A stretch of 64,000 bases of DNA from Candidatus Hinthialibacter antarcticus (GTDB taxonomy: Bacteria; Hinthialibacterota; Hinthialibacteria; Hinthialibacterales; Hinthialibacteraceae): NCBI GenBank assembly GCA_030765645.1, contig JAVCCE010000001.1:62001-126000 (forward strand). The letters are read 5' to 3'. How positions within the stretch are numbered: the first letter of the stretch is position 1; each line of letters opens with the position of its first letter. The notes below the pieces were generated by a model. That model saw only the letters and a list, made by a program, of their open reading frames with translations. It was not told where the DNA came from and ran no database searches. The translations under genes were made by a program, and so were the position numbers. This document shows positions 24,981-36,252 of this stretch, piece by piece.

Positions 24981-27900
24981 TGTTCAAATTCGTTTTCGAT
25001 TAGCGCGACCAGTTCTTGCTCACTCATCTCTTCTACCGTTTTGCGACCAGCCATGTTTGCATGTTGCGCGGCAGCCGTATCGCCCGCAAAGCATTGCTCT
25101 ATCAAATAATCCGCAAGCGCCTCAATGGTCGGATATTCAAAGCCGATGGTTGAAGGCAGCGCCAGTTCAAATTGTGTTTGCAACTGGTTTTTCAGATCAA
25201 CCGCCATGAGCGAATCCATGCCCATTTCAAAAAAGCCTTTGCTGCAAGAAACCGCATCGCGATCTTTGGCGCCAATGATCTTCATCACGATGGCTTGAAT
25301 CGCATCCAGCATTCGTATTTTACGCTGCTTCTGTGAAAGAAGCGCTAATTCCTGCCGCAGCGATGTAGTCGTTGAAACCGCAGTAAGTTCTGACAAAAAC
25401 GCTTGAACGCCTTTCGATGGAAAGCGCGAAGCCGCCGTCTCCCAATCAACATTCAAACACGCAATTTGCGGCGCGGCGCCGTTAAGAATACGCGGCAGGT
25501 TCGCCAGCGCCTCATCAGTTTCCATCGCTTGAAAGCCGTTCACAGCGAGCCGCTCTTTGTATTGATGATCGAGTTGCGACGCCATGCCGCCGTCGCGCCA
25601 CGGCCCCCAATTGACGCTGAACGCATCCACGCCGCGACGCCGCAAGTCATGCGCAAAGGCGTCTAAGAACGCATTGGCTGCGCAATAATTACTTTGGCCT
25701 GCCGAACCCAGCAGAGGTGCAATCGAAGAATAAAACAGAATAAAATCACATTTGCATTCTTCCACCGCGCCATAGAGGTTTATTGCGCCAAGCGTTTTAG
25801 GCCGCATAACATTCACTAATTTTTTTGAATCCAAATTTTGAATGGTTGCGTCGTCTAAATGTCCCGCCGCATGAATTACGCCTTTGAGAGGCGGCAATTC
25901 GCGCTGAATACGTTGGGCGAGTTCCTGCATCGCGTTGGCGTCGCACACATCGCCGCGCCAGACATGCAGCGTCGCGCCCTGCGCGCGCAACGCCTCTAAT
26001 TTCGCATTGACGGATTCAGCGGCGGCGCTGCGGTTCGATAACACTAACGTACGCGCCCCGCGCCCGACCAGCCATTGCGCCGCACTCAGCCCCAACGCGC
26101 CCAGGCCGCCGACGATCCAATAGGTTGCGTCTGGACGAATCGCGACCTCGCGTTTGATATTATTTTTACTCTTCATTAATCGCGCGACATAACGCCGCGT
26201 CCCGCGCAGTGCGACGGCGGTTTCGTTCTTCTCGCCCGCCAGTTCATTCAACAACGCGTCGAGTTGCAACTCATCCGAATGCGAGCCAAGATCGACCAGG
26301 CCGCCCCATAACTCCGGGTGTTCTAGCGCCGCCGCTTTGCAAAAACCATGCAGCGGCGCCTGCGCGAATGCAATGGGGCCATCGTCATCCGGCAATACGC
26401 TTGCGCATCGGGTCGCCGCCCAGATTTTTGTCGGCGTTGCATCACTTCGCTTCGCCAAAATTTGCAGCAAGCGCATCATGGAACCACAAAGCGCTTCATC
26501 AGTAGATGCGCCATCCGGCTGCGAATCCAAGGCGCATAAATAAAGAACGCTTTGAAGCGGCGCATGGCATTGTTGCAGTTGATCGAACCCAGCCTCGAGA
26601 TCGCCGTCGGAAGCCAGCGCAACGACATGACAACCAAACGCGCGCAATCGTTGTGCAATTGCGTCGCCTACGCCGCCTGCATCGCCCAATAAAAGCCAGG
26701 CGCCTGCCGAATCGAATTGGCGCAGCCCATCCGGCAGCGGTTGTTCGCGCCAGGCGATTTCATAAAGATTTTCTTTTTGCGGCTGACTGAGCCTACGCAA
26801 CGCTTCGAGCATTTTTGGCAGCAGGCGCTTTTCATCTTCGTCAAATTCACCGCTGGCAAGAAGGCGCTCGATTGCATTGTGATTTGCATGAAGCGATGAA
26901 GGCAAATCTTCGTTTCCGTCTTCGATCCAATAGCGCTGGCGTTGAAACGGATAGGTCGGCAGACTGAGTTTGCGCTGCATATAGCGCGAGTCTACATTGC
27001 GCCAATGAATCGACGCGCCGCGCGCGTACAACCGCCCGACGCCTTGCAACATCGTCTTCCAATCGGCCTCGCCCTTGCGCAGACTAGGCAACCATTCGGC
27101 GCCGTCATGGGTCACGCAATGCCGCGCCATGCCTGACAACACCGGCTGCGGGCCGATCTCGATTACGGCATCCACGCCAAGTTCGCATAGACGTTGAACG
27201 CCATCGGAGAAACGAACCGGCTCACGCACATGCCGCCGCCAATACGCAGCGTCGATTGTCTGTTCTTCGCGTCCACTTAGATTTGAAATCAACGTACAAT
27301 CCGGCGCATGAAATTCGATAGTCGATGCGAATGCTTCAAACTCGTCCAACATCGGCTCCATCAAAACCGAATGAAACGCGTGTGAAGTTTGCAAACGGCG
27401 CGCAGCGGTCCCCTGCGATTCGGCGCGTTGTTCGAGATCCTCTAGTAATTTAACCGGGCCGGAAACCACCGTGTTGCGCGGCCCGTTCAGCGCCGCCAAC
27501 GAGAGGCGCCCATCATAGTGCGCGACCAGTTCTTCCGCCTGCGCAATCGGCGCCAATAGCGCGGTCATGCCGCCTCCAGACGGAAGCGCCTGCATCAAAC
27601 GCCCGCGTTCAGCGATGAGCCGCAAGCCGTCGTCCCACGCCATCACGCCCGCCGCGCAAGCCGCAGCGTATTCGCCCACGCTGTGCCCCAATACCGCGCA
27701 AGGCTCGACGCCCCACGACTTCCACACTTCGCACAGACCATACGCCAGCGCAAACAAAGCGGGTTGAGAAAATCCGGTTTGGTGAATGCGCTCAGCGCCG
27801 TTTTTATACAAACAATCAATTAGCGATTCGTTCAATGATGGGCGCAACACTTCATCGCAGCGCTCCAGCGTCTGACGAAATGTTTCGTTAGTCTCAAACA

Positions 27901-30900
27901 GATTGCGTCCCATTCCGTGGAACTGAGAACCTTGCCCGGTGAAGATAAACGCAATGCGCGGCGCATCCGTTTTGATTTCGCTGCATTCACAATTCAACAA
28001 CGCTTCGCGCAATTCGTCGCGCGACGAAGCCAGCGCAGCATAGCGATGACTGAAATGCGCCCGCCCAATGTTGGCGCCGCCGCATACGTCCGCCAATTCG
28101 GCGCCGGGGTTTGCATCCAGGTACGCAACATAGCGTTGCGCCGACTCTTGCAAAGCGAATTTTGATTTTGCGGACAAGACCAGAAGATGATGAGAACGTT
28201 GGCTGCATTCAGAAAGAGAATCGCTTGCGCTGCTCAATACAATATGACTGTTCGTCCCGCCAAAGCCGAACGAACTCACGCCCGCGTTGCACGTTCCTCG
28301 CGACGAAGCCCACTCGACGTTTTGGTCCGCAACTTTCATCGAACTGTTTTCAAATTGAATCAGCGGATTGATTTGTTCAAAATGCAAATGCGCTGGAATG
28401 ATTTTATGTTGCAACGCCAACACCGTTTTGATCAATCCTGCAATGCCCGCCGCCGACTCCAAATGGCCGATATTGGTTTTGACCGAACCCACCCAACACG
28501 TACCGCTGCGCCCTTCGGTTGAGAACACTTCGCGTAGTGTGTTGCATTCAATCGGGTCGCCCAGCGGCGTCCCGGTTCCATGCGCTTCGATATACTGAAT
28601 GTCGCCCGGCGCCAGTTTCGCCTCATTGAGCGCGCCCAGAATGACGTCACGCTGCGACGGGCCGTTGGGCGCGGTCAAGCCGTTGCTGCGTCCGTCCTGG
28701 TTGACCGCCGACCCCCGCACCACCGCGAGAATGTGGTCGCCGTCGCGCTGTGCGTCCGACAGGCGCTTGAGCGCAACCACGCCGCATCCTTCGCCGCGCA
28801 CATAGCCGTTCGCCGCCGCATCGAAGGTTTTACAGCGCCCGCCCGGCGACAACATTTGTCCGCTGGCGAAAGCTTGCGACAACAGCGGCGTCAACATTAA
28901 ATTCACGCCGCCCGCCAGCGCCAGGCTGCACTCGTTGCGCAACAAACTTTGCCGCGCCTCATGCACCGCGACCAGCGACGATGAACACGCAGTATCAATC
29001 GCCATGCTCGGCCCGCGCGCGTCCAGCCAATACGAAATGCGGTTGGCGGCGATGCTGAATGCCGTCCCGGTTCCATAATATAAATTCGCAGGCGCCTTGG
29101 CGGCCTGATGCACTTGCGCATAATCGTTCGCGCTGACGCCGACGAACACGCCGGTATCTTGCGGAACGCCGCCCGCGTATTGCGCGTCTTCTAGCGCTTC
29201 CCACGCGACCTCTAACAACAAGCGCTGCTGCGGATCCATGCTCTCCGCTTCACGCGGGGTGATTTCAAAAAACGCCGGGTCAAACTGGTCGACGCCGTCA
29301 ATAAAGCCGCCCCATTTCGCGGCGGGATGCTCTTCGCGATCAAAGTGTTTCCAGCGCTCAGGCGAGACTTCACGCACCGCGCTTTTACCGTCCACTAATA
29401 ATTGCCAAAATTCTTCAGAATTCTTCGCGCCGGGAAAACGACACGCCATGCCAATAATCGCGATGGCTTCATTCTCATCTGGGCGTGATGATTGTGTTGC
29501 AACTTGAATGGCATCGCCGCCTGCGCTCGTCAATGCAGCAGACAATCGTTCTATGGTTGGGTAGTCATACAACAGCGTCGGCGCAATATCTTTTTTGAGC
29601 CATTCCTGCAACGCGCCTGAAATGGCAGCGGCGGCGGCGGAATCTAAACCATACGCAGAAAACGGTTCCGTGATGCGAATTTGTTTGGCGTCAACGCCAG
29701 TGCGTCCCGAAATTGTTCGCACCAACCAGCCTTGAATCTCTTCTTTCGATTGCGCGGGCGGCTGCTCATTCAAATCAGAAGAAGACGCCTGCCGTCTCCA
29801 TTCGGCGACCGTGTGAAGCGAGCCGTCAAGAAAGCGCTGCTTGCAGCCATGGCGCTGAATTTTGCCGCTGGATGTCTTGGGAATCGTCGCCGTGCGCAGC
29901 AACAAAACGGCATAAGCCTGCAAATCATGCGACTCGGCAAGCGCCTTGCGTATGGCGGCGATCACTTCATCCGAATTCGCATTGCGCCGATGAATGCGTT
30001 CGACCTCCTGCGCAATCACCAGTTGCTCTTCACCATCAACTTCAACCGAAAACGCCGCGCCGCAATTGGGGCGCAAAGCGGCGTGACATTCCTCCACCGT
30101 TTTTTCAATATCTTGCGGGTAATGGTTAAGGCCGCGAATGATTAAGAGGTCTTTCAAACGCCCGGCGACATATAATTGACCGTCGCGAATGAACCCCAAA
30201 TCGCCGGTGCGGAGATAGGTTCCTTCGGGCGCATCTTGAATCTTTGCCGCAAAGGTTTCTTCCGTCGCTTGACCCCGTCCCCAATAGCCGCAGGCTTTGC
30301 TCTCGCCCGCCGTCCAGATTTCACCAACCTGATCCGGCATACATTGAATTCGCGTTTCTGGATTCACGATACAAATTTGCGCGGCGTCATTGATCGGGCC
30401 GCATGAAACAAATGACTGCACGCCCACGCCTGGCTCGCTGGCGAGTTCAATTCGATGTTCGCCCAGCGCTTCAGAGTTCAAATGGCAAACATGATACTCG
30501 TCGCCGACATGAGTCGCGGTAACCTTGAGCGTATTTTCCGCGAGACCAAAACCAGGGATGACCACATTTGGACGCAATCCACATGACGCGAACTTCTGTT
30601 GAAAGCGGCGAATGGTTTCATCGCGCACTGGCTCGGCTGCGTTGAGCGCCATCCGCCAGGATCGTAAATTCAACGATGCGTATTTCTCGACAGCGATGCT
30701 TTGCGTACAAAGATCAAACGCAAAATTGGGCGCCGCGCTATGGGTGCCGCCGAACTGGCTGATCGCCTCCAGCCAGCAGACCGGAGATTGCAAAAACGAA
30801 GCGGGCGTCATCAGATAACAGTCGAACCCCATAAACAGCGGTTCGAGCGCGCCGTAGATCAAACCCATGTCGTGAAACAACGGCAGCCACGAAACCATCA

Positions 30901-31519
30901 CACTGCTGTCATCATGCTTCCAACTCACGTCGAGGTCGATCAAGTTATGGACGAGATTGCGATGGCTGACCATCACCCCCTTGGGCGACGACGTCGAGCC
31001 GGAGGTGTATTGCAAAAAAGCAATCGCGTTATCATCCGTTGTTTGCTCGCGCCATTGCGAAGCGCTCGCGTCAAGTTCATCGGTATTGAACCAGGGAACA
31101 TTTTTCAATTGCGGCGCATTTTCAATCCGCAGGTCTAAATCCGCTAGGATTTGTGAATTGGTCAAGAGCGCAACCGGCGCACAGTCGCCGACGATAGACG
31201 CCAAACGCGCATCGGGCCGATTACGCTTGGGCGGGTAGGTCGGCACTGCAATCACGCCCGCATAGAGGCATCCCATAAACGCGGCGATGTAATCCAGCCC
31301 CTGATGATAAAGCAACAAGACGCGTTCGCCCGGCGCCGCGACCTCTTGTAGAGACGCAGCGATGCAACGCGCGCGTTCATCGAACTGCCCATAAGTCAAC
31401 GAAGCGGAAACCGTCCGCCCGTCGCTTAAAAAACGATACGCGCATTGGTCGGCCTGATGTTGCGAGCGATGCCGCAACGCCTCGACCAATGTATGAAACT
31501 GCGTCTCTGGCTGATTCAT
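24968..31519 (-). CDS. Loading PKS: FAAL-ACP-KS-AT-KR-ACP, starts the lipid chain
   Basis: The N-terminal ~590 residues are a fatty acyl-AMP ligase: [14 protein letters not shown] near 95 is typical of FAALs, and [11 protein letters not shown] near 170 is the ATP loop. It would activate a fatty acid and load it onto the first ACP (GLDSAAA near 620). A full extension module follows: KS (~680-1100; DTACSSS near 848), AT (~1195-1500; GHSVGEY, malonyl-type HAFHSVLME), KR (~1800-1990; [18 protein letters not shown] motif so B-type) and ACP (GMDSLMA near 2100). The docking tail is [16 protein letters not shown]. Product at this point: a fatty acyl chain longer by two carbons with a 3-hydroxyl. The start is ATG 31519; a TTG directly before it at 31522 is possible. 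It lies 23 bp after the aminotransferase gene, or 20 bp if the TTG is used. Confidence 0.95.
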   Translation of the reverse strand: MNQPETQFHTLVEALRHRSQHQADQCAYRFLSDGRTVSASLTYGQFDERARCIAASLQEVAAPGERVLLLYHQGLDYIAAFMGCLYAGVIAVPTYPPKRNRPDARLASIVGDCAPVALLTNSQILADLDLRIENAPQLKNVPWFNTDELDASASQWREQTTDDNAIAFLQYTSGSTSSPKGVMVSHRNLVHNLIDLDVSWKHDDSSVMVSWLPLFHDMGLIYGALEPLFMGFDCYLMTPASFLQSPVCWLEAISQFGGTHSAAPNFAFDLCTQSIAVEKYASLNLRSWRMALNAAEPVRDETIRRFQQKFASCGLRPNVVIPGFGLAENTLKVTATHVGDEYHVCHLNSEALGEHRIELASEPGVGVQSFVSCGPINDAAQICIVNPETRIQCMPDQVGEIWTAGESKACGYWGRGQATEETFAAKIQDAPEGTYLRTGDLGFIRDGQLYVAGRLKDLLIIRGLNHYPQDIEKTVEECHAALRPNCGAAFSVEVDGEEQLVIAQEVERIHRRNANSDEVIAAIRKALAESHDLQAYAVLLLRTATIPKTSSGKIQRHGCKQRFLDGSLHTVAEWRRQASSSDLNEQPPAQSKEEIQGWLVRTISGRTGVDAKQIRITEPFSAYGLDSAAAAAISGALQEWLKKDIAPTLLYDYPTIERLSAALTSAGGDAIQVATQSSRPDENEAIAIIGMACRFPGAKNSEEFWQLLVDGKSAVREVSPERWKHFDREEHPAAKWGGFIDGVDQFDPAFFEITPREAESMDPQQRLLLEVAWEALEDAQYAGGVPQDTGVFVGVSANDYAQVHQAAKAPANLYYGTGTAFSIAANRISYWLDARGPSMAIDTACSSSLVAVHEARQSLLRNECSLALAGGVNLMLTPLLSQAFASGQMLSPGGRCKTFDAAANGYVRGEGCGVVALKRLSDAQRDGDHILAVVRGSAVNQDGRSNGLTAPNGPSQRDVILGALNEAKLAPGDIQYIEAHGTGTPLGDPIECNTLREVFSTEGRSGTCWVGSVKTNIGHLESAAGIAGLIKTVLALQHKIIPAHLHFEQINPLIQFENSSMKVADQNVEWASSRGTCNAGVSSFGFGGTNSHIVLSSASDSLSECSQRSHHLLVLSAKSKFALQESAQRYVAYLDANPGAELADVCGGANIGRAHFSHRYAALASSRDELREALLNCECSEIKTDAPRIAFIFTGQGSQFHGMGRNLFETNETFRQTLERCDEVLRPSLNESLIDCLYKNGAERIHQTGFSQPALFALAYGLCEVWKSWGVEPCAVLGHSVGEYAAACAAGVMAWDDGLRLIAERGRLMQALPSGGGMTALLAPIAQAEELVAHYDGRLSLAALNGPRNTVVSGPVKLLEDLEQRAESQGTAARRLQTSHAFHSVLMEPMLDEFEAFASTIEFHAPDCTLISNLSGREEQTIDAAYWRRHVREPVRFSDGVQRLCELGVDAVIEIGPQPVLSGMARHCVTHDGAEWLPSLRKGEADWKTMLQGVGRLYARGASIHWRNVDSRYMQRKLSLPTYPFQRQRYWIEDGNEDLPSSLHANHNAIERLLASGEFDEDEKRLLPKMLEALRRLSQPQKENLYEIAWREQPLPDGLRQFDSAGAWLLLGDAGGVGDAIAQRLRAFGCHVVALASDGDLEAGFDQLQQCHAPLQSVLYLCALDSQPDGASTDEALCGSMMRLLQILAKRSDATPTKIWAATRCASVLPDDDGPIAFAQAPLHGFCKAAALEHPELWGGLVDLGSHSDELQLDALLNELAGEKNETAVALRGTRRYVARLMKSKNNIKREVAIRPDATYWIVGGLGALGLSAAQWLVGRGARTLVLSNRSAAAESVNAKLEALRAQGATLHVWRGDVCDANAMQELAQRIQRELPPLKGVIHAAGHLDDATIQNLDSKKLVNVMRPKTLGAINLYGAVEECKCDFILFYSSIAPLLGSAGQSNYCAANAFLDAFAHDLRRRGVDAFSVNWGPWRDGGMASQLDHQYKERLAVNGFQAMETDEALANLPRILNGAAPQIACLNVDWETAASRFPSKGVQAFLSELTAVSTTTSLRQELALLSQKQRKIRMLDAIQAIVMKIIGAKDRDAVSCSKGFFEMGMDSLMAVDLKNQLQTQFELALPSTIGFEYPTIEALADYLIEQCFAGDTAAAQHANMAGRKTVEEMSEQELVALIENEFEQWRT

Positions 31520-31542
31520 CAATTTACCGTTCTCACAAAAAC

Positions 31543-32838
31543 CTAAACCACTTTGGCGCGGCTTTGGCGCAAATGCGCAAAGCGCTCTTCACCCAACAAC
31601 GCCGTCAAACAAGCCTGAATCACTGAAACGCCTTCGCGCAAAACTTCCTCTTCAATAGTCAGACACGGTAGAAATTTCACCACCGTGCTTTTGGCGCCGC
31701 ACAGTTCAATCATCACGCCTTCATCAAACGCGCGACGCGCTAGCGCCCGCGCCAGTTCCGCATTTTTCAAATCCAACCCGTAGATCATACCGCAGCCGCG
31801 CAATTCAAAATTGAAATCCTGATAGGTGGTCTTAATTGATGTTAATAATGATTGCAGCAGTTCGCCGGTCTTGTTGATCGAAGCAGCGAATGCGTCGTCT
31901 TGCCAATATGTAAGCGCTTCCGTAGCGGCGACAAACGCCAGGTTATTGCCGCGAAAGGTTCCGGTGTGCTCGCCGGGTTTCCATAGATCGAGATGGGGGC
32001 GTAGGAACAACATCGCCATCGGCAGGCCGAAGCCGCTCACCGCTTTTGAAAACGCCACCATGTCAGGCTCAATGCCGACTGGCTCGAAGCTGAAGTAATA
32101 CCCAGCGCGTCCGTTGCCGACCTGTACATCGTCGACGATGATTAAAATCTCATGTCGGCGGCAGATGGTTTGTAAGCGCCGCAGCCACTCATGCGACGCA
32201 ACCCGCACCCCGCCCTCCGCCTGGATGGTTTCAATCACGACCGCAGCGGGCAAACCGAGGCCGCTGCCAGGGTCGTCTAATTTGCGCTCAAAATAGTCGA
32301 GCGTATCAACGCCGGGGCCCATATAGCCGTCAAACGGCATGAAGACAACGTCCTGTCGATTGATGTATTCCTCACGCCGGTAAAACGCATTGCCGGTCAC
32401 TGCCAACGCGCCCGCCGAAAGCCCGTGATAACCGTTGGTGAAGGCGACAATGTTGCTGCGGCCAGTCGCCAGCCGCGCCAACTTCAACGCCGCCTCAACC
32501 GCATTGGCGCCCGACGGCGCGACGAACTGCGCTTTGTAATCCATCTTGCGCGGCTGAAGAATGATGCTCTCCAGGCGTTCGAGATAGCGCTGTTTCGCCG
32601 CCGTGAACATATCCAGCGAGTGCATGATTCCGTCGTGTTGCAAATACTCGATCACAGCGTTCTTCATGCGAGGGTTGTTGTGCCCATAGTTCATGGTCCC
32701 GGCGCCGCAAAAGAAATCAATGTAGCGCTTGCCGCTGACGTCATACACAAAGGGGCCTTGGGCTTTATCAAACACAACCGGAAACGCCCGGCAATACGAA
32801 CGCACATTGGATTCAATCCGTTCAAAAATTTCCATCAT
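31543..32838 (-). CDS. Class III PLP aminotransferase, EctB / diaminobutyrate aminotransferase-like
   Basis: The 431-residue protein has the full length and motifs of the diaminobutyrate-2-oxoglutarate aminotransferases (EctB group). These are SGKRYIDFFCGAGTMNYGHNN near 36-56 (signature seen in pieces), PSGANAVEAALKLAR near 110, the GYHG motif near 138, the acidic pair in VDDVQVG near 240, and the PLP lysine in AFSKAVSGFG near 270. Such enzymes make L-2,4-diaminobutyrate from aspartate semialdehyde. Within the operon it directly abuts the TE-containing NRPS gene (no gap; AAGGA before the ATG) and precedes the FAAL loading gene, so it probably supplies a building block or aminates an intermediate. 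No A domain visible in the window reads as Dab-specific, so the consuming module may lie upstream, or the substrate may differ. Confidence 0.88.
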   Translation of the reverse strand: MMEIFERIESNVRSYCRAFPVVFDKAQGPFVYDVSGKRYIDFFCGAGTMNYGHNNPRMKNAVIEYLQHDGIMHSLDMFTAAKQRYLERLESIILQPRKMDYKAQFVAPSGANAVEAALKLARLATGRSNIVAFTNGYHGLSAGALAVTGNAFYRREEYINRQDVVFMPFDGYMGPGVDTLDYFERKLDDPGSGLGLPAAVVIETIQAEGGVRVASHEWLRRLQTICRRHEILIIVDDVQVGNGRAGYYFSFEPVGIEPDMVAFSKAVSGFGLPMAMLFLRPHLDLWKPGEHTGTFRGNNLAFVAATEALTYWQDDAFAASINKTGELLQSLLTSIKTTYQDFNFELRGCGMIYGLDLKNAELARALARRAFDEGVMIELCGAKSTVVKFLPCLTIEEEVLREGVSVIQACLTALLGEERFAHLRQSRAKVV

Positions 32839-35800
32839 CTATCCTTTTACGCCTAATATTTTCTCAATGATGCCGGACAGGATTTTTGCATTGTCTTCAA
32901 CATACGGGCTATAGAGCAAATCATTATGCCCGCCAACGCCCTGGTAAGTCTGAAACGTCCCGCTTGTTACGTCCGCCCATCCCCGCTTGTTTGACAAGAC
33001 GCGGCCAAAGTTGTCTGTATACACATCGTGAGAACCATCGCACAACAAAAGATGGATATTCGTCTTCACCTGATGATGATCGACCGAGCGCTCAAAGTAG
33101 TGATATGCGCTCAGAATGATTCGACGCGCTTTTTCGACCAACACCGCATTCGTCAAATAGGGACGGTTGCTTTCATGCGACAAAAAGCCTGAAATCACAT
33201 CTTCCACTTCCTGTTTTTCAAATTGCATCGGCTCCATTTTACGGCCAGAATCCACCATGATGATATCACTGACGGTTTTTCCGCGTTGTTCAAATTCACG
33301 CGCCGCGTGATAGGCCAGGTTTCCGCCGGATGAATAGCCGAACAATATATAAGGGCCGTCCGCGTCGATCTCTTCAACAAGGTCAACATATTTCGACAAG
33401 CGGTTTTCGTGTTCGATAAAGTTGAAACCGTAAAATGCGACCTGTTTCAGCTGTAGCGCGATTTGCATAAACCCCGCCGCGTCGCCCGTCCCCGGTGGAA
33501 ACGCAAACAGGTTGGCCTTGCCTCCGGCGGCGTTTAACAAGACGCGCGGCTCATCAATTTCTTTGCAGCCGAATTTCGCATAGTCCATCAACGCCGAAGC
33601 CAGTTGGCGAATGGTGGGGCGATCAAAAATTGTCGCCAATGGAACCACCACGCCTGTACGTTGGTGGATGCGCGAAACCAGTTTTGATATTTTCAGGCTA
33701 TGTCCGCCTGAATCAAAAAAGTTATCGTGTACGCTCGGGTTTTGATATTCGAGCGCTTCGGCCCAAGCCGCCGCCAGTTGCGCCTCCATCTCATTTTGGG
33801 GCGCTTCATAATCGCGCCCCGGCGCCATGTTTAATTCACCCGGGTCAGGCAAGGCGTTTCGGTCTACCTTGCCGTTTTGCGACAAGGGAAACGAATCCAG
33901 TTGCAAAAAATGACCGGGTACCATAAAGTCCGGCAGCGAATGTTTGAGCGATTCGCGCAAATTGCTCACGTCTTGGGTTTCATCCGAGGTGAAATAGGCA
34001 GCGAGCAACAATTGACCATCGCGCAATTCTTTGACCAACACCACCGCTTCTTTAATCACGCCAAGTTCACGCAATACGTTTTCAATTTCCAGCGGCTCGA
34101 TGCGGTGTCCGCGAATCTTCACCTGATCGTCGATCCGGCCCAGATATTCCACCACGCCGTCTGAACGCCAGCGCCCCAGGTCGCCCGTTCGATACAAGCG
34201 CTCGCCAGACGGCATTGGACTAGTAATAAATTTTTCCGCATCCAACTCAGGCGCGTTGAGATACCCCCGCGCCAGCCCATCGCCGCCAGTGCAAATCTCT
34301 CCCGGAACGCCGACGGGCGTGAGTTCAAAATTTTCATCGAGAACCACGACACAGCTATTCGAAACCGGGCGCCCGATGGGGATATCGCTGTCATAATCCT
34401 GATCAATCTTAAAAGTCGTTGTAAACGTCGTGTTTTCGGTCGGGCCGTAACAATTCCAGATTACAAGTTGAGGAAAGCGGCGCCGCGTCATCGTGATGTG
34501 GCGCGGTGAAAGTTTTTCGCCGCCGGTGAACAACATTCGCAGACCGTCAAACATATCAATGTTGGTTTCAACCATCTGGTTGAACAAACTTGAGGTAAGC
34601 CAGATCATTGTCGTCTGGTGTTTTTTTAGCAGCCGCTTTAATTCGGCGGCGTCGAGAATGGCGTGTTTGGCGGGGCGGCACAAGCGCCCGCCGTGCAACA
34701 ACGCGCCCCAAAATTCTAGCGTGGAGGCGTCAAACGCAATCGCCCCGGTTTGAAGAATGCGGTCATTTGCGGTGAATTCGATGTGGTTCGTATTGCAAAC
34801 GAGGCGCACGATAGAGCGGTGTTCGATCATCACTCCTTTAGGCCGCCCGGTGGTGCCGGAGGTATACATAATATACGCGAGGTTTCTTGGCCCGCTGCAT
34901 TCGTCTATCGGGCCGCAGGCAAGTTCCGCGTAAGCCCGCTGGTCAAGCTGGTTTTTATGGCGCTGCGGCGGCGATGCGGCAGTTGGCTTTTTTTTATTTA
35001 TACGGATTAATGCATCATAGCCATATTCTGACAATTCACTTTTGTGCTCGCCAAGCATGAAGGAAAACTCGATGGACTCAATCTCCGGCATGTCCACGCG
35101 CAGATCGCTGAAAAAGTCGCGATTCAAAAACAATGCTTCCGCATGTTCAATGGTGGTGCGGTCGCCGCGCTGCGCCTGTTCGCGTTGATACTGTAATAGC
35201 GATTGGATAAATTGGTCTCTGAGGTCTTGGTCCCACACGTTGCCGAGAAAAATGTATCCCTCATCGCTCATTGTATCGACGGCTTTACGCAGCACATCGC
35301 GAAAATAATTGTGCCCGCTAAAACATTGCAACACGCTGTTGATGATGACGAAATCAAATTGGTCTTCTTCCAACTTGTCGGTGTCATGCGCGGGCAAATG
35401 GACCAAACGAATATTATTCGCGCCGCGCCGTTCACATTCGTTGCGCGTCCAGTTTAAAATTTCATTTGAGAGGTCCGTACCGCAATAATGCCCCGCCAAC
35501 GGCGCCAGGCGAAACATGCTGATGCCGGACGAACAGCCGATTTCCAAAATGCGCGAGTCGGGTTTGAGCATCGGTTTCAATTTGATTAACACATTGTCGC
35601 CGTATTCGTCCATCACCTCGCGATCAAGCCAATCGCCGGTGTAGCTGCTCTTCCAGCCGCCGCCGGAAATATCATCAAACATGGTGGAGCCGACATAATC
35701 CCACACGTCTTCTCGCATAAACTCGCCCTGCGTTTCGATCTCGCCGAAAAAGTCGTCACTATCGGCGCAAACGACAGTTTGCAAATATGGGCATTCCCAC

Positions 35801-36252
35801 TGCAAGATGTTGATGTCGCGAATGAAGCGCTTTTCTGAAAACAAAACCGGCGCCCGGGCGTCGTTCAACATGTACTTCATCCGCTCCAGCGGCGTATCGG
35901 AATCAATCGGAAAATACGCGCCGCCCGCTTTAAGAGCGCCCAGCACGACCGACATCATTTCAAAACTTTTTTCGAGCATAAACGCGATGAATGGCTCCGG
36001 CGGGAGTTCCAGCCCGATCAAAAAACGCGCGATGCGGTTCGAGGCTTCGTCGAGTTGGCGGTAGGTATATTCCTGTTCATCATCCGCCAATGCGATTGCG
36101 TCCGGCGATTGCGCCGCGATCTCAACAAACAGCGCGTGGACGCTTTTATCGCGGGGATAATCAGTTTGATTATCGTTAAAGGCGCGCATCTGCTCTAGCA
36201 AATCGCTTTTTTCCACATCATTCGCCAAGAAATTAAAATCGCCTATCTTCAT
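32839..36252 (-). CDS. Terminal NRPS: A domain interrupted by a methyltransferase (between A2 and A3)-PCP-TE
   Basis: This 1137-residue protein lacks a condensation domain and begins with the first part of an A domain (to GALKAGGAYFPID, motif A2, near 110). A methyltransferase follows (~150-400; ILEIGCSSGIS near 234, FDFVIINSVLQCF). The A domain resumes at motif A3, YTSGTTGRPKG near 465, and ends at NGKVDRNALP near 795. PCP (SGGHSLK near 848) and thioesterase (~900-1137; GYSSGG near 975, FAFPPGTGD) complete it. My reading of the specificity code is D-A-L-W-F-G-C-T-F-K, closest to valine-type pockets. Methyltransferases inserted at A2-A3 in other systems act on side chains or the alpha carbon rather than on nitrogen. 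The missing C domain is at the end of the preceding protein, with an ATGA overlap between the genes. The TE makes this the release point. Confidence 0.93.
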   Translation of the reverse strand: MKIGDFNFLANDVEKSDLLEQMRAFNDNQTDYPRDKSVHALFVEIAAQSPDAIALADDEQEYTYRQLDEASNRIARFLIGLELPPEPFIAFMLEKSFEMMSVVLGALKAGGAYFPIDSDTPLERMKYMLNDARAPVLFSEKRFIRDINILQWECPYLQTVVCADSDDFFGEIETQGEFMREDVWDYVGSTMFDDISGGGWKSSYTGDWLDREVMDEYGDNVLIKLKPMLKPDSRILEIGCSSGISMFRLAPLAGHYCGTDLSNEILNWTRNECERRGANNIRLVHLPAHDTDKLEEDQFDFVIINSVLQCFSGHNYFRDVLRKAVDTMSDEGYIFLGNVWDQDLRDQFIQSLLQYQREQAQRGDRTTIEHAEALFLNRDFFSDLRVDMPEIESIEFSFMLGEHKSELSEYGYDALIRINKKKPTAASPPQRHKNQLDQRAYAELACGPIDECSGPRNLAYIMYTSGTTGRPKGVMIEHRSIVRLVCNTNHIEFTANDRILQTGAIAFDASTLEFWGALLHGGRLCRPAKHAILDAAELKRLLKKHQTTMIWLTSSLFNQMVETNIDMFDGLRMLFTGGEKLSPRHITMTRRRFPQLVIWNCYGPTENTTFTTTFKIDQDYDSDIPIGRPVSNSCVVVLDENFELTPVGVPGEICTGGDGLARGYLNAPELDAEKFITSPMPSGERLYRTGDLGRWRSDGVVEYLGRIDDQVKIRGHRIEPLEIENVLRELGVIKEAVVLVKELRDGQLLLAAYFTSDETQDVSNLRESLKHSLPDFMVPGHFLQLDSFPLSQNGKVDRNALPDPGELNMAPGRDYEAPQNEMEAQLAAAWAEALEYQNPSVHDNFFDSGGHSLKISKLVSRIHQRTGVVVPLATIFDRPTIRQLASALMDYAKFGCKEIDEPRVLLNAAGGKANLFAFPPGTGDAAGFMQIALQLKQVAFYGFNFIEHENRLSKYVDLVEEIDADGPYILFGYSSGGNLAYHAAREFEQRGKTVSDIIMVDSGRKMEPMQFEKQEVEDVISGFLSHESNRPYLTNAVLVEKARRIILSAYHYFERSVDHHQVKTNIHLLLCDGSHDVYTDNFGRVLSNKRGWADVTSGTFQTYQGVGGHNDLLYSPYVEDNAKILSGIIEKILGVKG

